Below are positions 1 to 9,082 of a stretch of DNA of 64,000 nucleotides, piece by piece. The stretch comes from DATAWK01 sp036267255 (GTDB lineage: Bacteria; Acidobacteriota; Terriglobia; Terriglobales; Acidobacteriaceae), in contig DATAWK010000027.1 of NCBI GenBank assembly GCA_036267255.1, forward strand, positions 62,001 through 126,000, in the 5' to 3' direction. Positions within the stretch are counted from its first letter, which is position 1; every line of letters begins with the position of its first letter. The position numbers were made by a program, and so were the translations under genes. Under the pieces are notes generated by a model, which ran no database searches, was not told the origin of the DNA, and saw only the letters and a list, made by a program, of their open reading frames with translations.

Positions 1-187
1 GAACCTTGCGCTCGGCAAAAGATTTGGCGAGAGTACAACGGTTTCAGTGGATGCAACGAATGTATCCAATCGACGCGTGTTGCTCGATAATAGTTTGACC
101 TTCGGCGGCTTTCACTACAACGACCCGCGGCAGATCTATGGTGAAGTTCGCTATCGCTTCCACTACGGTCAATTGTTCCGCAAATAG
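1..187 (+). CDS. TonB-dependent receptor, C-terminal end (partial)
   Basis: These are the last 61 codons of a gene that begins left of the window; the frame starts at base 2 and stops with TAG at 185-187. The residues alternate polar and hydrophobic, as in the final strands of an outer-membrane beta-barrel. The segment includes a typical receptor phrase (GKRFGESTTVSVDATNVSNR) and ends YRFHYGQLFRK. Acidobacteria carry many such receptors for large nutrients. The substrate cannot be inferred from this fragment. A short gap of 23 bases separates it from the next gene, so read-through is possible. Confidence 0.6.
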   Translation, partial: NLALGKRFGESTTVSVDATNVSNRRVLLDNSLTFGGFHYNDPRQIYGEVRYRFHYGQLFRK

Positions 188-210
188 GAGATGCAGATAG
201 GATAACCACG

Positions 211-1164
211 ATGCGTAATCAACAAGGTCGTCGTACAAAAGCAGCAGAATTTATTCTGCTGCTTTTGGTCTCCATCGTTATTGCGAATGGCATTGTCGGA
301 TGTCGTACATTGCCGAAGGGAAAAGCGTCCGCCGGCGCATCTTCATCCTCAAGCAAGGTGTATGCCGTGCGCGGTGTGATCGTTGCTGTCGATGCGCCGA
401 AAGGGCAGATTACCCTGACGAACGAAAATATCCCGGGTTTTATGGGGCCGATGACGATGCCATATACGCTGGCAAATGCTTCGGTAGCGACAGCGCTGCA
501 TCCAGGCGACAAAATCACGGCGCAACTGACCGTCGGCGATACCAATGCTACGCTGGATCAAATAGATATTTTGCAGCAGGCCAAACTCGACTACGTCCCA
601 ACGAAGCAATATCACATTCCGCAAGCCGGGGATTTGGTGCCGGATTTTGCACTGCTCAACCAGAGCGGTCGCCGCATCCATTTCGATCAGTATCGCGGCA
701 AGGTGCTTCTGGTCACCTTCATCTACACGCGCTGCCCATTGTCGAACTACTGTCCTTTGATGAGTCGCAACTTTGCTGCTCTCGACAAAATGCTGGCGGT
801 AGACCCCAGGCTCTATGCGAAAACACACCTTCTCAGCATCAGTTTTGACCCCAGTTACGATACACCAGCCGTTCTGCGCAGCTATGGAGGCGCCTACACA
901 GGCCGTTACAGCAAGGAAACCTTCCAGCATTGGGATTTTGCTGCACCGAATCGCAAGGACCTTGCATCTGTATTGGAGTGGTTTGGTGTCGGGGTTACGC
1001 CCGGACCGGGAAAAACGCTCGCGCATTCGCTTTCTACGGCAGTGATTGGTCCGGATGGGAAAATTCGCAACTGGTATCACTCGAATGATTGGACTCCACA
1101 GCAGCTCTTCGCGAATGTAAAGCAGGCGCTGCAGCCTGTAACCAGGAAGGCGCAGCATGGATAA
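211..1164 (+). CDS. SCO1/SenC-family lipoprotein with N-terminal copper-binding domain
   Basis: This is a 317-residue exported protein. A hydrophobic N-terminus ends in a lipobox (GIVGC, Cys31), so it is probably membrane-anchored on the outer side. Residues about 50-112 resemble the CusF/PrrC-type copper-binding domain, with the core GFMGPMTMPY. Residues about 135-310 form a thioredoxin-like SCO domain with a cysteine pair at Cys175 and Cys181 and the distal histidine His272 (LAHSLS). SCO proteins deliver copper to the CuA site of cytochrome c oxidase or act as thiol reductants. The cysteines are spaced CX5C rather than the textbook CX3C. No oxidase gene lies in view. It heads a short plus-strand gene run, with gluconokinase three bases downstream. 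Confidence 0.88.
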   Translation: MRNQQGRRTKAAEFILLLLVSIVIANGIVGCRTLPKGKASAGASSSSSKVYAVRGVIVAVDAPKGQITLTNENIPGFMGPMTMPYTLANASVATALHPGDKITAQLTVGDTNATLDQIDILQQAKLDYVPTKQYHIPQAGDLVPDFALLNQSGRRIHFDQYRGKVLLVTFIYTRCPLSNYCPLMSRNFAALDKMLAVDPRLYAKTHLLSISFDPSYDTPAVLRSYGGAYTGRYSKETFQHWDFAAPNRKDLASVLEWFGVGVTPGPGKTLAHSLSTAVIGPDGKIRNWYHSNDWTPQQLFANVKQALQPVTRKAQHG

Positions 1165-1167
1165 TGC

Positions 1168-1689
1168 ATGGTCGTAATTGTGATGGGAGTTACCGGGACT
1201 GGCAAAACTACGGTTGGGAAAGCTGTAGCTGAGCAGTTGCACTGGCAATTTGCCGATGCGGACGATTTTCACTCCAAAGAAAATCGTGCAAAGATGCACG
1301 CCGGAATTGCATTGCAGGATGAAGACCGCAAACCCTGGCTTGAAAGTTTGCATGCCCAAATCCTCCGCTGGCAACAGCAGGGAACCAATGCCGTACTGGC
1401 GTGTTCGGCATTGAAGCAGCAATATCGCGACACGTTAGCCGCAGGAACCCAGCCCGACGCTGTGCGCTATATCTTTCTCGATGGGCCCGAAGCCGTGATC
1501 CAGCAGCGTCTGCAGCAACGCCACGGACACTATATGCCTTCGGCGCTCTTACCCAGTCAGCTGGCGGCATTAGAGCCGCCATCGGATGCATACCGCGTTT
1601 CTATTGAGCCAGGTGTTTCCGTCATAGTGAAAGAGATCGTCGCATGGCTCGGCGTGGCAGACTATGCTGAAGGGAAAGAGAAAGCATAG
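1168..1689 (+). CDS. gntK: Gluconokinase
   Basis: This 173-residue kinase phosphorylates gluconate to 6-phosphogluconate, feeding the pentose phosphate or Entner-Doudoroff route. The P-loop is at residues 7-15 (GVTGTGKTT). Family phrases follow in order: FADADDFHS, KPWLESL, ACSALKQQYRD and GHYMPSALLPSQLAALE. The length matches the usual GntK of about 170 residues. The ATG follows the SCO gene stop by three bases, suggesting coupled translation. No gluconate permease or GntR-type regulator is adjacent, so the link to its neighbours is unclear. Confidence 0.92.
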   Translation: MVVIVMGVTGTGKTTVGKAVAEQLHWQFADADDFHSKENRAKMHAGIALQDEDRKPWLESLHAQILRWQQQGTNAVLACSALKQQYRDTLAAGTQPDAVRYIFLDGPEAVIQQRLQQRHGHYMPSALLPSQLAALEPPSDAYRVSIEPGVSVIVKEIVAWLGVADYAEGKEKA

Positions 1690-1702
1690 GAGGCGAATCA
1701 TC

Positions 1703-2080
1703 GTGGCGAAAACCACATTATTTTTTGCAGCAGTCCTTATCGTCCTTGGCTTGGCATTTTTTGTTGCTACCGGCAGCCATGCGCCCACGGCATTGATTCC
1801 GACGTTTTTCGGAGTGGCGCTCGGCATTCTTGGTCTTCTGGCAAACACGGAGAACAGCAAACGCCGCATGCTGTTTATGCACATCGCTGTTACCATCGGC
1901 CTGCTGGGATTTTTGTTTCCCGGTTTCCGCGCCGCGGGCGACATCATCAAATTGTTGCGAAACCAGACAGTGCTCCGTCCAATTGCCATGTGGGAAGAAC
2001 TGGCCATGGCGTTGATCTGTCTGATCTTTGTTCTGATGTGTGTGCGTTCGTTCATCACAGCACGCCGCGCACGAACATGA
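1703..2080 (+). CDS. Small membrane protein with four predicted transmembrane helices, unknown function
   Basis: I place the start at GTG 1703 because a perfect AGGAGG (1688-1693) lies nine bases upstream; the earlier in-frame ATG at 1664 lies inside gntK and has no such site. The 125-residue product has four hydrophobic stretches (about residues 3-24, 32-50, 60-78 and 95-115) separated by short basic loops. It ends in an Arg-rich tail (ARRART). I recognise no domain. It sits between gntK and an ABC exporter in the same direction with short gaps, so it is probably co-transcribed, but nothing shows a functional link. Confidence 0.7.
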   Translation: MAKTTLFFAAVLIVLGLAFFVATGSHAPTALIPTFFGVALGILGLLANTENSKRRMLFMHIAVTIGLLGFLFPGFRAAGDIIKLLRNQTVLRPIAMWEELAMALICLIFVLMCVRSFITARRART

Positions 2081-2109
2081 ACTTTCCGCAAAAGATATAA
2101 AGAGGACCG

Positions 2110-4056
2110 ATGTCGATACGACCAGCATGGGTAGGAGCAGGAACGCGCAGCGGACGCAAGTCAGAGTCTGCGGGTGGCCGCGTGAGCGCAGAGCCGACGA
2201 AGAAGAAACCCGAGCTGCGCAAAGTGTTGCCGGAAATCTGGGAACTGGTTCGTCCGCGCCGATGGATCCTTGCTTTGGGCATGGTCCTGATGGTGATCAA
2301 CCGCGTCTCGGGCCTGGCGCTGCCATTCTCCAGCCGGTATCTGGTCGACGGCGTCATGCGTCACCATCGTGTCGGGCTGCTGCCTTGGATCGTCGGTGCT
2401 GTTCTCATCGCAACCACCATTCAGGGCATTACTTCTTATGGGCTAACGCAGTTATTGTCGAAAGCGGCGCAGCGGCTGATTGCAGAGCTACGAGTTCGAG
2501 TGCAGCAGCACATAGGCCGCCTGCCCGTTGCTTTCTATGATGCCAATCGATCCGGCACGCTCGTATCGCGCATCATGAGTGACGTAGAAGGTGTGCGCAA
2601 CCTGGTTGGCACCGGCCTCGTGGATTTCATCGGCGGCCTGCTGACAGCAGCGATTTCCTTCGTTGTGCTCATGCGCATCAGTCCGATGATGACGCTGTTG
2701 GCTTTCGCCGTTGTCGTTTCTTTCGCGGTCGTTCTGCAGTTTGCCTTCCGGACCATTCGCCCCATCTTCAGAGAACGCGCCAAGATCAACGCAGAGGTGA
2801 CCGGAAGACTGACGGAATCTCTGGGCGGTGTGCGCGTAGTGAAGGGCTATCACGCAGAAGAACGGGAAGCGGGCGTCTTTGCAGGTGGTGTGCTGCGCCT
2901 GCTGGAGAATGTTATTCGTAGCATGACGGCACAATCCGTTATGAGTCTTGCCTCGACTGTCTTGCTGGGCCTTGTAGGCGCACTTGTCATGTACTTCGGC
3001 GCGCATATGGTCTCGGACAACAAAATGACCATCGGCGGCTATGTGGAATACATCTCGTTTCTTGCTTTTCTGATTGCGCCGATTGTGCAGGTAGTGGCCA
3101 TCGGCACGCAATTGACGGAAGCGATGGCAGGGCTCGATCGTACCAGCGAGATTCTTTCGGAGAAGGATGAAGAGCAGGACCCGCGCCGAACCGTTTCTCT
3201 CGGCACCATTCGCGGAGAGGTGGCGTTTGAGGATGTCTCCTTTGCCTACGATCCGGAGAAGCCGGTACTGCATGGCATCTCGCTGGACGCGCAACCCGGA
3301 ACTGTCACAGCGCTTGTCGGCCCATCGGGTTCCGGAAAGTCCACCATCATCAGTCTGATCTGCGCCTTCCACACGCCCGATAGTGGCCGTTTGCTGATTG
3401 ACGGTATCGATCTGTCAACCGTGCGTCTCAGCGACTACCGCACGCAATTGGGCGTCGTGTTGCAGGAATCGTTTTTGTTTGACGGCACGATCCGCGAAAA
3501 TGTGCAGTTTTCGCGCCCGCAGGCAACCGACCAGCAGGTACTCGAAGCCTGCCGCATTGCCCGTGTCGATGAATTTGCGGAGCGCTTTCCCGAGGGATAC
3601 GAAACCATTGTTGGAGAGCGAGGTGTCAAGCTCTCCGGTGGTCAGCGCCAGCGTATTTCCATCGCTCGCGCCATTCTTGCCAACCCGCGCATTTTGATTC
3701 TTGATGAAGCAACGTCGAGCCTAGATTCCGAGAGCGAGGCCCTCATCCAGGAAGGCCTTGCCTATCTGATGCAGGGACGAACCACGTTCGTCATCGCGCA
3801 CCGGCTTTCGACCATTCGCCGTGCTGATCAAATTCTTGTGGTCGAAGCCGGACGCATTGTGGAACGCGGCAATCATGCCGAGCTGTATGCTGCGCATGGC
3901 CGCTATTGGGATCTATACACACGCCAGCATGGCCTGGAGGCCAACTTGTTTCTTGCACCGGGCGAAGGCGACGCCATCCCCGAGCAGGAGAACAATGGCC
4001 CCGACGGCAAGGGTGGCGATCTCAGCTTTTCGCAAGCACTTCGAGGTGTCCGTTAA
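2110..4056 (+). CDS. ABC exporter, fused membrane and ATPase domains (MsbA/MdlB type)
   Basis: This 648-residue half-transporter is expected to act as a homodimer in the inner membrane. A six-helix membrane domain spans about residues 45-345. The nucleotide-binding domain has a Walker A at 404-412 (GPSGSGKST), a signature LSGGQ at 508-512, a Walker B at 528-533 (ILILDE) and an H-loop (FVIAHRLST). The N-terminal 35 residues are charged and probably cytoplasmic. GAGGA lies just upstream of the ATG. The family exports lipids, peptides or drugs; the sequence does not reveal the substrate. The gene is convergent with the oligopeptidase gene, with an eight-base gap. Confidence 0.9.
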   Translation: MSIRPAWVGAGTRSGRKSESAGGRVSAEPTKKKPELRKVLPEIWELVRPRRWILALGMVLMVINRVSGLALPFSSRYLVDGVMRHHRVGLLPWIVGAVLIATTIQGITSYGLTQLLSKAAQRLIAELRVRVQQHIGRLPVAFYDANRSGTLVSRIMSDVEGVRNLVGTGLVDFIGGLLTAAISFVVLMRISPMMTLLAFAVVVSFAVVLQFAFRTIRPIFRERAKINAEVTGRLTESLGGVRVVKGYHAEEREAGVFAGGVLRLLENVIRSMTAQSVMSLASTVLLGLVGALVMYFGAHMVSDNKMTIGGYVEYISFLAFLIAPIVQVVAIGTQLTEAMAGLDRTSEILSEKDEEQDPRRTVSLGTIRGEVAFEDVSFAYDPEKPVLHGISLDAQPGTVTALVGPSGSGKSTIISLICAFHTPDSGRLLIDGIDLSTVRLSDYRTQLGVVLQESFLFDGTIRENVQFSRPQATDQQVLEACRIARVDEFAERFPEGYETIVGERGVKLSGGQRQRISIARAILANPRILILDEATSSLDSESEALIQEGLAYLMQGRTTFVIAHRLSTIRRADQILVVEAGRIVERGNHAELYAAHGRYWDLYTRQHGLEANLFLAPGEGDAIPEQENNGPDGKGGDLSFSQALRGVR

Positions 4057-4064
4057 GGCGAACG

Positions 4065-6176
4065 CTACAGTTCCTCTACGCCCAGCTGCCACAATAGAAA
4101 TGCGTAGTCAAAGGCGATCTCCTTCAGATAGTCATACCGGCCGGAAGCGCCTCCGTGGCCTGCCGCCATGTTGGTATGCAGCAGCAGCAGCGTGTCACTT
4201 TGCTTGAGCGTGCGCAATTTCGCGACATATTTTGCAGGCTCCCAGTACATCACCTGGCTGTCGTTCAAGGAAGTCTTCATCAACATGGCCGGATAGTGTG
4301 TCGCTCTCAGGTTGTCATAAGGCGAGTAAGAAAGCATGTATTCGAACGCAGCTTTCTCGTTTGGATTGCCCCACTCTTCATACTCCGGCACTGTGAGCGG
4401 CAGGGATGCATCGAGCATCGTGTTCATTACGTCCACAAAGGGCACATGCGATAGCACCACATGAAAAAGGTCAGGGCGCCTGTTCACGACCGCACCCATC
4501 AACAGGCCACCGGCGCTGCCACCTTCAATGGCGACTTTCCCGGCTGCAGCGTATCCCTGCGCCAATAAATATTCGATGGCGTGAATGAAATCTGTAAACG
4601 TGTTGTGTTTTTCCATCATGCGGCCGGCATCGTGCCACGGTTTCCCCATTTCTCCGCCGCCGCGAATGTGCGCATAGGCCAGCACCAGCCCGCGATCCAG
4701 TAAGCTCAACCGGTTGGAGCTGAATCCAATCGGCAAAGAGTAGCCATAGGAGCCATATCCGTAGACATACAGCGGATTGGTTCCCGATATGAAGCGATCT
4801 TTGCGATACACCAGAGAAACCGGCACCTGCGTGCCGTCGGCCGTTGTGGCAAAAACACGCTCCGAGGCATACAGGGACCGGTCAAAGCCGCCCGGAACTT
4901 CGACTTGTTTCAGCAGCAGGCTCTCTGCAGTGGACACATCGTATTGATAGATCGAAGCAGGCGTAATGAGAGATTGATAGTTGTAGCGAAAGGTTTTTGT
5001 ATCGAACTCGTGATTAATGTCCGGTGCCGCGCGATAGGCCGGCTCAGGGAAAACGATCTCCTGCGGAGGCCGTTTTCCCGTCAGGTCAAACACGCGCATG
5101 TGCGGCAGGCCTTGGACGCGCTCACATATCACGTTGAAGTCGCGAAACAGGTCGAAATCCTCGAGCATGATTTCTGCGCGATGCGGCAGAATCTCCGTCC
5201 AGTTCTCTTTACCACAATTTGCTACGAGAGTTGTGACCAGGCGAAAATTGCGTCCCGTATCGTTGACTCGGATGTAAAACATCCCCTCGCGGTGATCTGC
5301 GTAGTATTCGATGTTGTCGCGCCGTGGTTCAATGCAGTGGAAGCTGCCTACAGGTGTATCGGCAGGGAGAAACCACTGTTCGCTTGTGGTGTGGCTGGAA
5401 CTTTCCAGCAATAGATACGCGCCATCCCGGGTTCGTCCCATGCCAACATTGAATCGCTCATCCGCGTCTTCGTACACCAGGACGTCCTTTGTGTCCGCGC
5501 CATCGGCCCTATGCCTGTAGAGTTGATACTGGCGTTTCGTTTCCTCATCTTCCACGGTATAGAAAAGTGTTTGGTTGTCCGCAGCCCAGGCAACGGAGCC
5601 GACACGTTCCGCGATGGCCTCTATCGTTTTCCCGCTGCGCAGGTCTTTGATGGCAAGCGTGTATTGGCGAAAACCCGTATTGTCCGTGGTGTAGGCCAGC
5701 AGATTGCCATCGTCGGAAATCGTAGACATACCGATCGACATGAAGGCCTGTCCTTTCGCCAGCATGTTCACATCCAGCAGAATCTCCTCATTTGGAAAAC
5801 TGTTCTTTGGCGGCATCGGTGGAAGCGAATTTTTATCATCGGATGCAGGGATGCGACACATGATTGGATACTGCTGTCCCTCCACAATGCGGGAATAGTA
5901 GTAGAAATTGTCTTTGCGGTAGGGCACAGACACATCCGTTTGTTGGATATGGCTCAGCATCTCTGCATAGAGCGTGTCGGTTAACGATGCGGCTGGCTCC
6001 ATCACGGCTGCGGTGTAGGTGTTCTCCGCCTCCAGATACGCGGTTACTTCGGGACTCTGCTTGTTTCGCAGCCACGCGTAATCGTCGACCAGCGTATGTC
6101 CGTGGAGTTGCATCAGCTGGGTCTCTTTGCGTGCGACAGGAGGACGTAGATTTGTTCTAGGCGGCATGCAATCCAT
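4065..6176 (-). CDS. ptrB: Oligopeptidase B / prolyl oligopeptidase family serine peptidase
   Basis: This is a cytoplasmic serine peptidase of family S9 that cuts short peptides, in the case of oligopeptidase B after basic residues. From the start used here (703 residues) the nucleophile is Ser554 in GGSAGG, with Asp639 (SLNDSQV) and His674 (GHGGASGRY) completing the triad. The N-terminal half is the beta-propeller that gates the active site. The phrase YAHIRGGGEMGKPWH is characteristic of the family. The frame stays open to 6227, but conserved sequence begins after the ATGs at 6176 and 6167, so the start is uncertain by a few codons. No signal peptide is seen. Confidence 0.9.
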   Translation of the reverse strand: MDCMPPRTNLRPPVARKETQLMQLHGHTLVDDYAWLRNKQSPEVTAYLEAENTYTAAVMEPAASLTDTLYAEMLSHIQQTDVSVPYRKDNFYYYSRIVEGQQYPIMCRIPASDDKNSLPPMPPKNSFPNEEILLDVNMLAKGQAFMSIGMSTISDDGNLLAYTTDNTGFRQYTLAIKDLRSGKTIEAIAERVGSVAWAADNQTLFYTVEDEETKRQYQLYRHRADGADTKDVLVYEDADERFNVGMGRTRDGAYLLLESSSHTTSEQWFLPADTPVGSFHCIEPRRDNIEYYADHREGMFYIRVNDTGRNFRLVTTLVANCGKENWTEILPHRAEIMLEDFDLFRDFNVICERVQGLPHMRVFDLTGKRPPQEIVFPEPAYRAAPDINHEFDTKTFRYNYQSLITPASIYQYDVSTAESLLLKQVEVPGGFDRSLYASERVFATTADGTQVPVSLVYRKDRFISGTNPLYVYGYGSYGYSLPIGFSSNRLSLLDRGLVLAYAHIRGGGEMGKPWHDAGRMMEKHNTFTDFIHAIEYLLAQGYAAAGKVAIEGGSAGGLLMGAVVNRRPDLFHVVLSHVPFVDVMNTMLDASLPLTVPEYEEWGNPNEKAAFEYMLSYSPYDNLRATHYPAMLMKTSLNDSQVMYWEPAKYVAKLRTLKQSDTLLLLHTNMAAGHGGASGRYDYLKEIAFDYAFLLWQLGVEEL

Positions 6177-6330
6177 CTCTATCTCAATATAGGGGTATAA
6201 CGCACTCTCCGGGAAACATGTAGCCATGTTTCAGACTCTAAGGGGAGAGAGAAACAAATTCCCACCCTCGCGGATAAAATTCTCAGAGGCTGATTCGAGT
6301 TGATATGGTTTGTTGCTTAAAGAAGAGTGT

Positions 6331-8256
6331 ATGCGCCGGATAAGGATATCCCACGTTGCTATCGGATGCTTTTTGCTGATTGCCGGCATTGCGGGTGCGC
6401 AAAGTCGGCAGGCGCAAACGCAGCCGGTGGGAGCGCCTGAGCTTGTCGTCCAAGCCCAGCTCGTGCGACAGGCCCAGCAAGTGCATATTCCCGTGAATGT
6501 CTTCCATGCCGATACGTCCCCCGCGGGAAGCCTGACCACCAGTGACTTCCAGCTTTCTGTCGATGGCAAACCGCAAACCTTTCAACTCGCACGATCCGGG
6601 GAGAACCTAGCCTCAAACAGCGCTCCAGACAGCACCCCAGGCAATAACCAAGCGGGTCACGCTGCTAGCCATCTCAATCTGCTTCTCCTGCTGCCAAATT
6701 CACGCATCGGGCGGCGTAAGGCCGTGCTCAAGCAGGCGATTCGCTATTTCAACGGCATTTCCAGCCTTCATGATTGGAACGTCTCCATTTTCGACGATAG
6801 TGGCCATCAATCCGCGTACACATCCAATATCGTTCAACTGCGCAAAGACCTGCATGCTGTAGAGAAGCTGGATCCTGACAACTTTGCAGACAATCCAGTC
6901 TCCTGGCGGGACAACGCAATTTTCAGTATCGAGAATATGCGCCAATTGCCCGGCAGGCGTGTTGCTATTGCATTGGGCGATGTATTTCATCAAGCTGCCA
7001 TGGACGAAGATTCTCATATTTTCAGTGCCTTCGACGCAGTCGGCGTGGCAGATGCAGGCAGATTTTCCGGTGCAGTCGTATACGCCAGCGAGAATTTCAA
7101 AAAGGGCATCCCTGCGGATGAACTTGCACCCCGCAATCACGTCGCGGGTACAGGTCCGTGGATTCTGCTGAATAGGCAGAACCGTGTGGAAGGATGGATG
7201 ACAACATCCTTTCTCAAGGCTGTTCAGATGGTTCAGCAGACGCAAAGCGCCAGCTATGATCTGCAGATAACCCTGACTCCGCAGCAGATGGATGGGCGTC
7301 CCCATCGGATCTCCGTCCGTCTTCTCGACTCAAAATTATTGTGGAGTGCCCCGCCCTTTTTTGTTGCTCCTGATCTTTCCCAGATCAAAATCCTGGCATC
7401 GGCTCCAGAGTATTTGCGAAACGCCCTGCACAGTCCAATTTCCTCTTCGTCACTGAACATCGTTCCGCGTCTGGATTATTTTCCTCAGGCAAGTAAATCG
7501 GAAGGCACACAGGTCGTCAGTCTAAGTTTCTACTGGAACAAACCGACACCGCCGCCGCGGCAACTGCAACTGCTGGGAGAAGTGACCAATACCAACTTTG
7601 GATACAAGCAAAGTGTATTTCGGGACACTGTCCCCTGGAACCAGTCGAATTCTGTCTGGAAATTGATGGTCACGGTGATTCCGGGTTCATATATTTTGCG
7701 CGTAGCTGCTGCCGATAACAGTGGCAAAATTGTTACTTCCGAGGCCTATCCCTTCACCGTCGATCCAATTCACGGCGAACAGGTGCTGATCAGTTCTCTG
7801 GTGGTAGGAAAAACATGCCGGTTCGTCCCCCCCGTGGCCCCAGGACAGCAAAAGGCTGCTGCGCCCATCAATGTTCTGCAAGCGGGGCATTGTCTGGTGG
7901 AACCAGATCCGATAGGAGATTTTTCTCCGCAGGAAGTGGTTTGGACGCTCGTTCGCATGACGCCTACAGGCCGATTCAAGTCGAATCCAACCAGTGTCTG
8001 GGTGGGCAGTCTAACGATCCGCAATGCGAATGGAAAATTCGAAGCGGAACAGCCCGTCCATTGGATGAATGGGGGCAATGGGAGCTATGTTGCCAGCGCC
8101 GCTTTCCCGCTGGCCAGCGACAAGCTGAAAGACGGCAAGTATGCCGTGGTACTGGAATTACGAGGACCAGGATTAGGGGATGAATTTGAAGAGGTTTCAC
8201 CCTTCATCGTCTACGGAGCCTACCGGCATGCCAAAGCAGGTAAGCCCCAAAAATAG
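6331..8256 (+). CDS. Secreted acidobacterial VWFA-related domain protein
   Basis: This 641-residue exported protein begins with a clear signal peptide (residues about 1-25, ending GIAGAQS). The ATG at 6331 is preferred over an upstream TTG at 6310 because the signal peptide starts there and an AAGAAGAG lies just upstream. Residues about 50-330 match the VWFA-related domain expanded in Acidobacteria, with the leading phrase IPVNVFHAD and a segment resembling SDFQLSVDGKPQ. The normal metal-binding DxSxS appears lost: the corresponding strand reads LLLLLPNSRIGRR. The C-terminal half looks like beta-sandwich modules. The role is unknown; members are thought to mediate protein interactions outside the inner membrane. 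Confidence 0.75.
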   Translation: MRRIRISHVAIGCFLLIAGIAGAQSRQAQTQPVGAPELVVQAQLVRQAQQVHIPVNVFHADTSPAGSLTTSDFQLSVDGKPQTFQLARSGENLASNSAPDSTPGNNQAGHAASHLNLLLLLPNSRIGRRKAVLKQAIRYFNGISSLHDWNVSIFDDSGHQSAYTSNIVQLRKDLHAVEKLDPDNFADNPVSWRDNAIFSIENMRQLPGRRVAIALGDVFHQAAMDEDSHIFSAFDAVGVADAGRFSGAVVYASENFKKGIPADELAPRNHVAGTGPWILLNRQNRVEGWMTTSFLKAVQMVQQTQSASYDLQITLTPQQMDGRPHRISVRLLDSKLLWSAPPFFVAPDLSQIKILASAPEYLRNALHSPISSSSLNIVPRLDYFPQASKSEGTQVVSLSFYWNKPTPPPRQLQLLGEVTNTNFGYKQSVFRDTVPWNQSNSVWKLMVTVIPGSYILRVAAADNSGKIVTSEAYPFTVDPIHGEQVLISSLVVGKTCRFVPPVAPGQQKAAAPINVLQAGHCLVEPDPIGDFSPQEVVWTLVRMTPTGRFKSNPTSVWVGSLTIRNANGKFEAEQPVHWMNGGNGSYVASAAFPLASDKLKDGKYAVVLELRGPGLGDEFEEVSPFIVYGAYRHAKAGKPQK

Positions 8257-8299
8257 AACAACCGGATAGCGTTGTAAGCGTCCGTTGGCAGTTAGGTTT

Positions 8300-9082
8300 C
8301 TAGCCTCGTATCCTTAGCTGCTGATTGTGGGTGAATACACGTCGCGGTACCAAGTACGTTGCCGTCAGACAGCTGAGGCCGCCAGCAGTAAAGATCATGC
8401 TCAATATCACGAATTGATACAACGCAGCATATACAGGTGAAGATCCGGAAAGTATCATTCCGGCCATAATGCCAGGAATCCAAACAATGCCCAGTGAGCG
8501 CAGATTGTCCGTGGCCGGAATCAGACTGGCATGGAAGGCAGCCCGCAAATAAGGGGACACAGCAGTGTCGGTGGAGGCGCCCAACGCCAGTGCAGATTCA
8601 ATCTCTCCTGTATGGCTGCGCAACTCACCCAGAAAACGGTTCAGAAATAAGGATTGGATATTCATATTTTGAGCAATCACCATACTGCCCACGGGAACCA
8701 GCATTCGAATATCCGGCGTAATGATGCCAAGCAGTGTCATCACGGCGATGACCACACCTGCGCCCGCTGCAAGACAGATAAGCGAAAGTGTGTAGGTTTC
8801 CGGAATCTCACGGGCACGACGCCGCACGATATTGGCCGCCATCAGAATCATCCCCACAAGCAGCGGCAAGGCCGTCCACCACGGGCCGCGTAGCAGGACT
8901 GCCAGCAAAAAGCCGATCAGCAGAATCTGCACCAGCCCGCGCAGCAATGCCAACGGAATCTCCCGCTGCATGGGCGCACCCCGGCGGCTGGCGAGGATCG
9001 CCACAAGGATTGCAGTAATTGCAACCACGACTGCTTGCGCCAGGCCCAGGCTCAATTCCGTATGGAAGAGTAATTTAAGCAT
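8300..9082 (-). CDS. fetB: FetB-type ABC transporter permease (UPF0014)
   Basis: This 260-residue membrane protein has about seven hydrophobic helices and the UPF0014/FetB family phrases LLRGLVQILLIGF, RRRAREIPE and GIVWIPGIMAGMILSG. FetAB in Escherichia coli exports iron and protects against oxidative stress. The gene start overlaps the end of the upstream ATPase gene by eight bases, so the pair is translationally coupled. Substrate assignment rests on family similarity only; some homologues have been described as putative glutamine or metal transporters. Confidence 0.85.
   Translation of the reverse strand: MLKLLFHTELSLGLAQAVVVAITAILVAILASRRGAPMQREIPLALLRGLVQILLIGFLLAVLLRGPWWTALPLLVGMILMAANIVRRRAREIPETYTLSLICLAAGAGVVIAVMTLLGIITPDIRMLVPVGSMVIAQNMNIQSLFLNRFLGELRSHTGEIESALALGASTDTAVSPYLRAAFHASLIPATDNLRSLGIVWIPGIMAGMILSGSSPVYAALYQFVILSMIFTAGGLSCLTATYLVPRRVFTHNQQLRIRG

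Noticed and set aside
349..1422. 357-codon minus-strand open frame opposite the SCO and gluconokinase genes
   Set aside because: It spans two well-supported plus-strand genes and shows no family motif.
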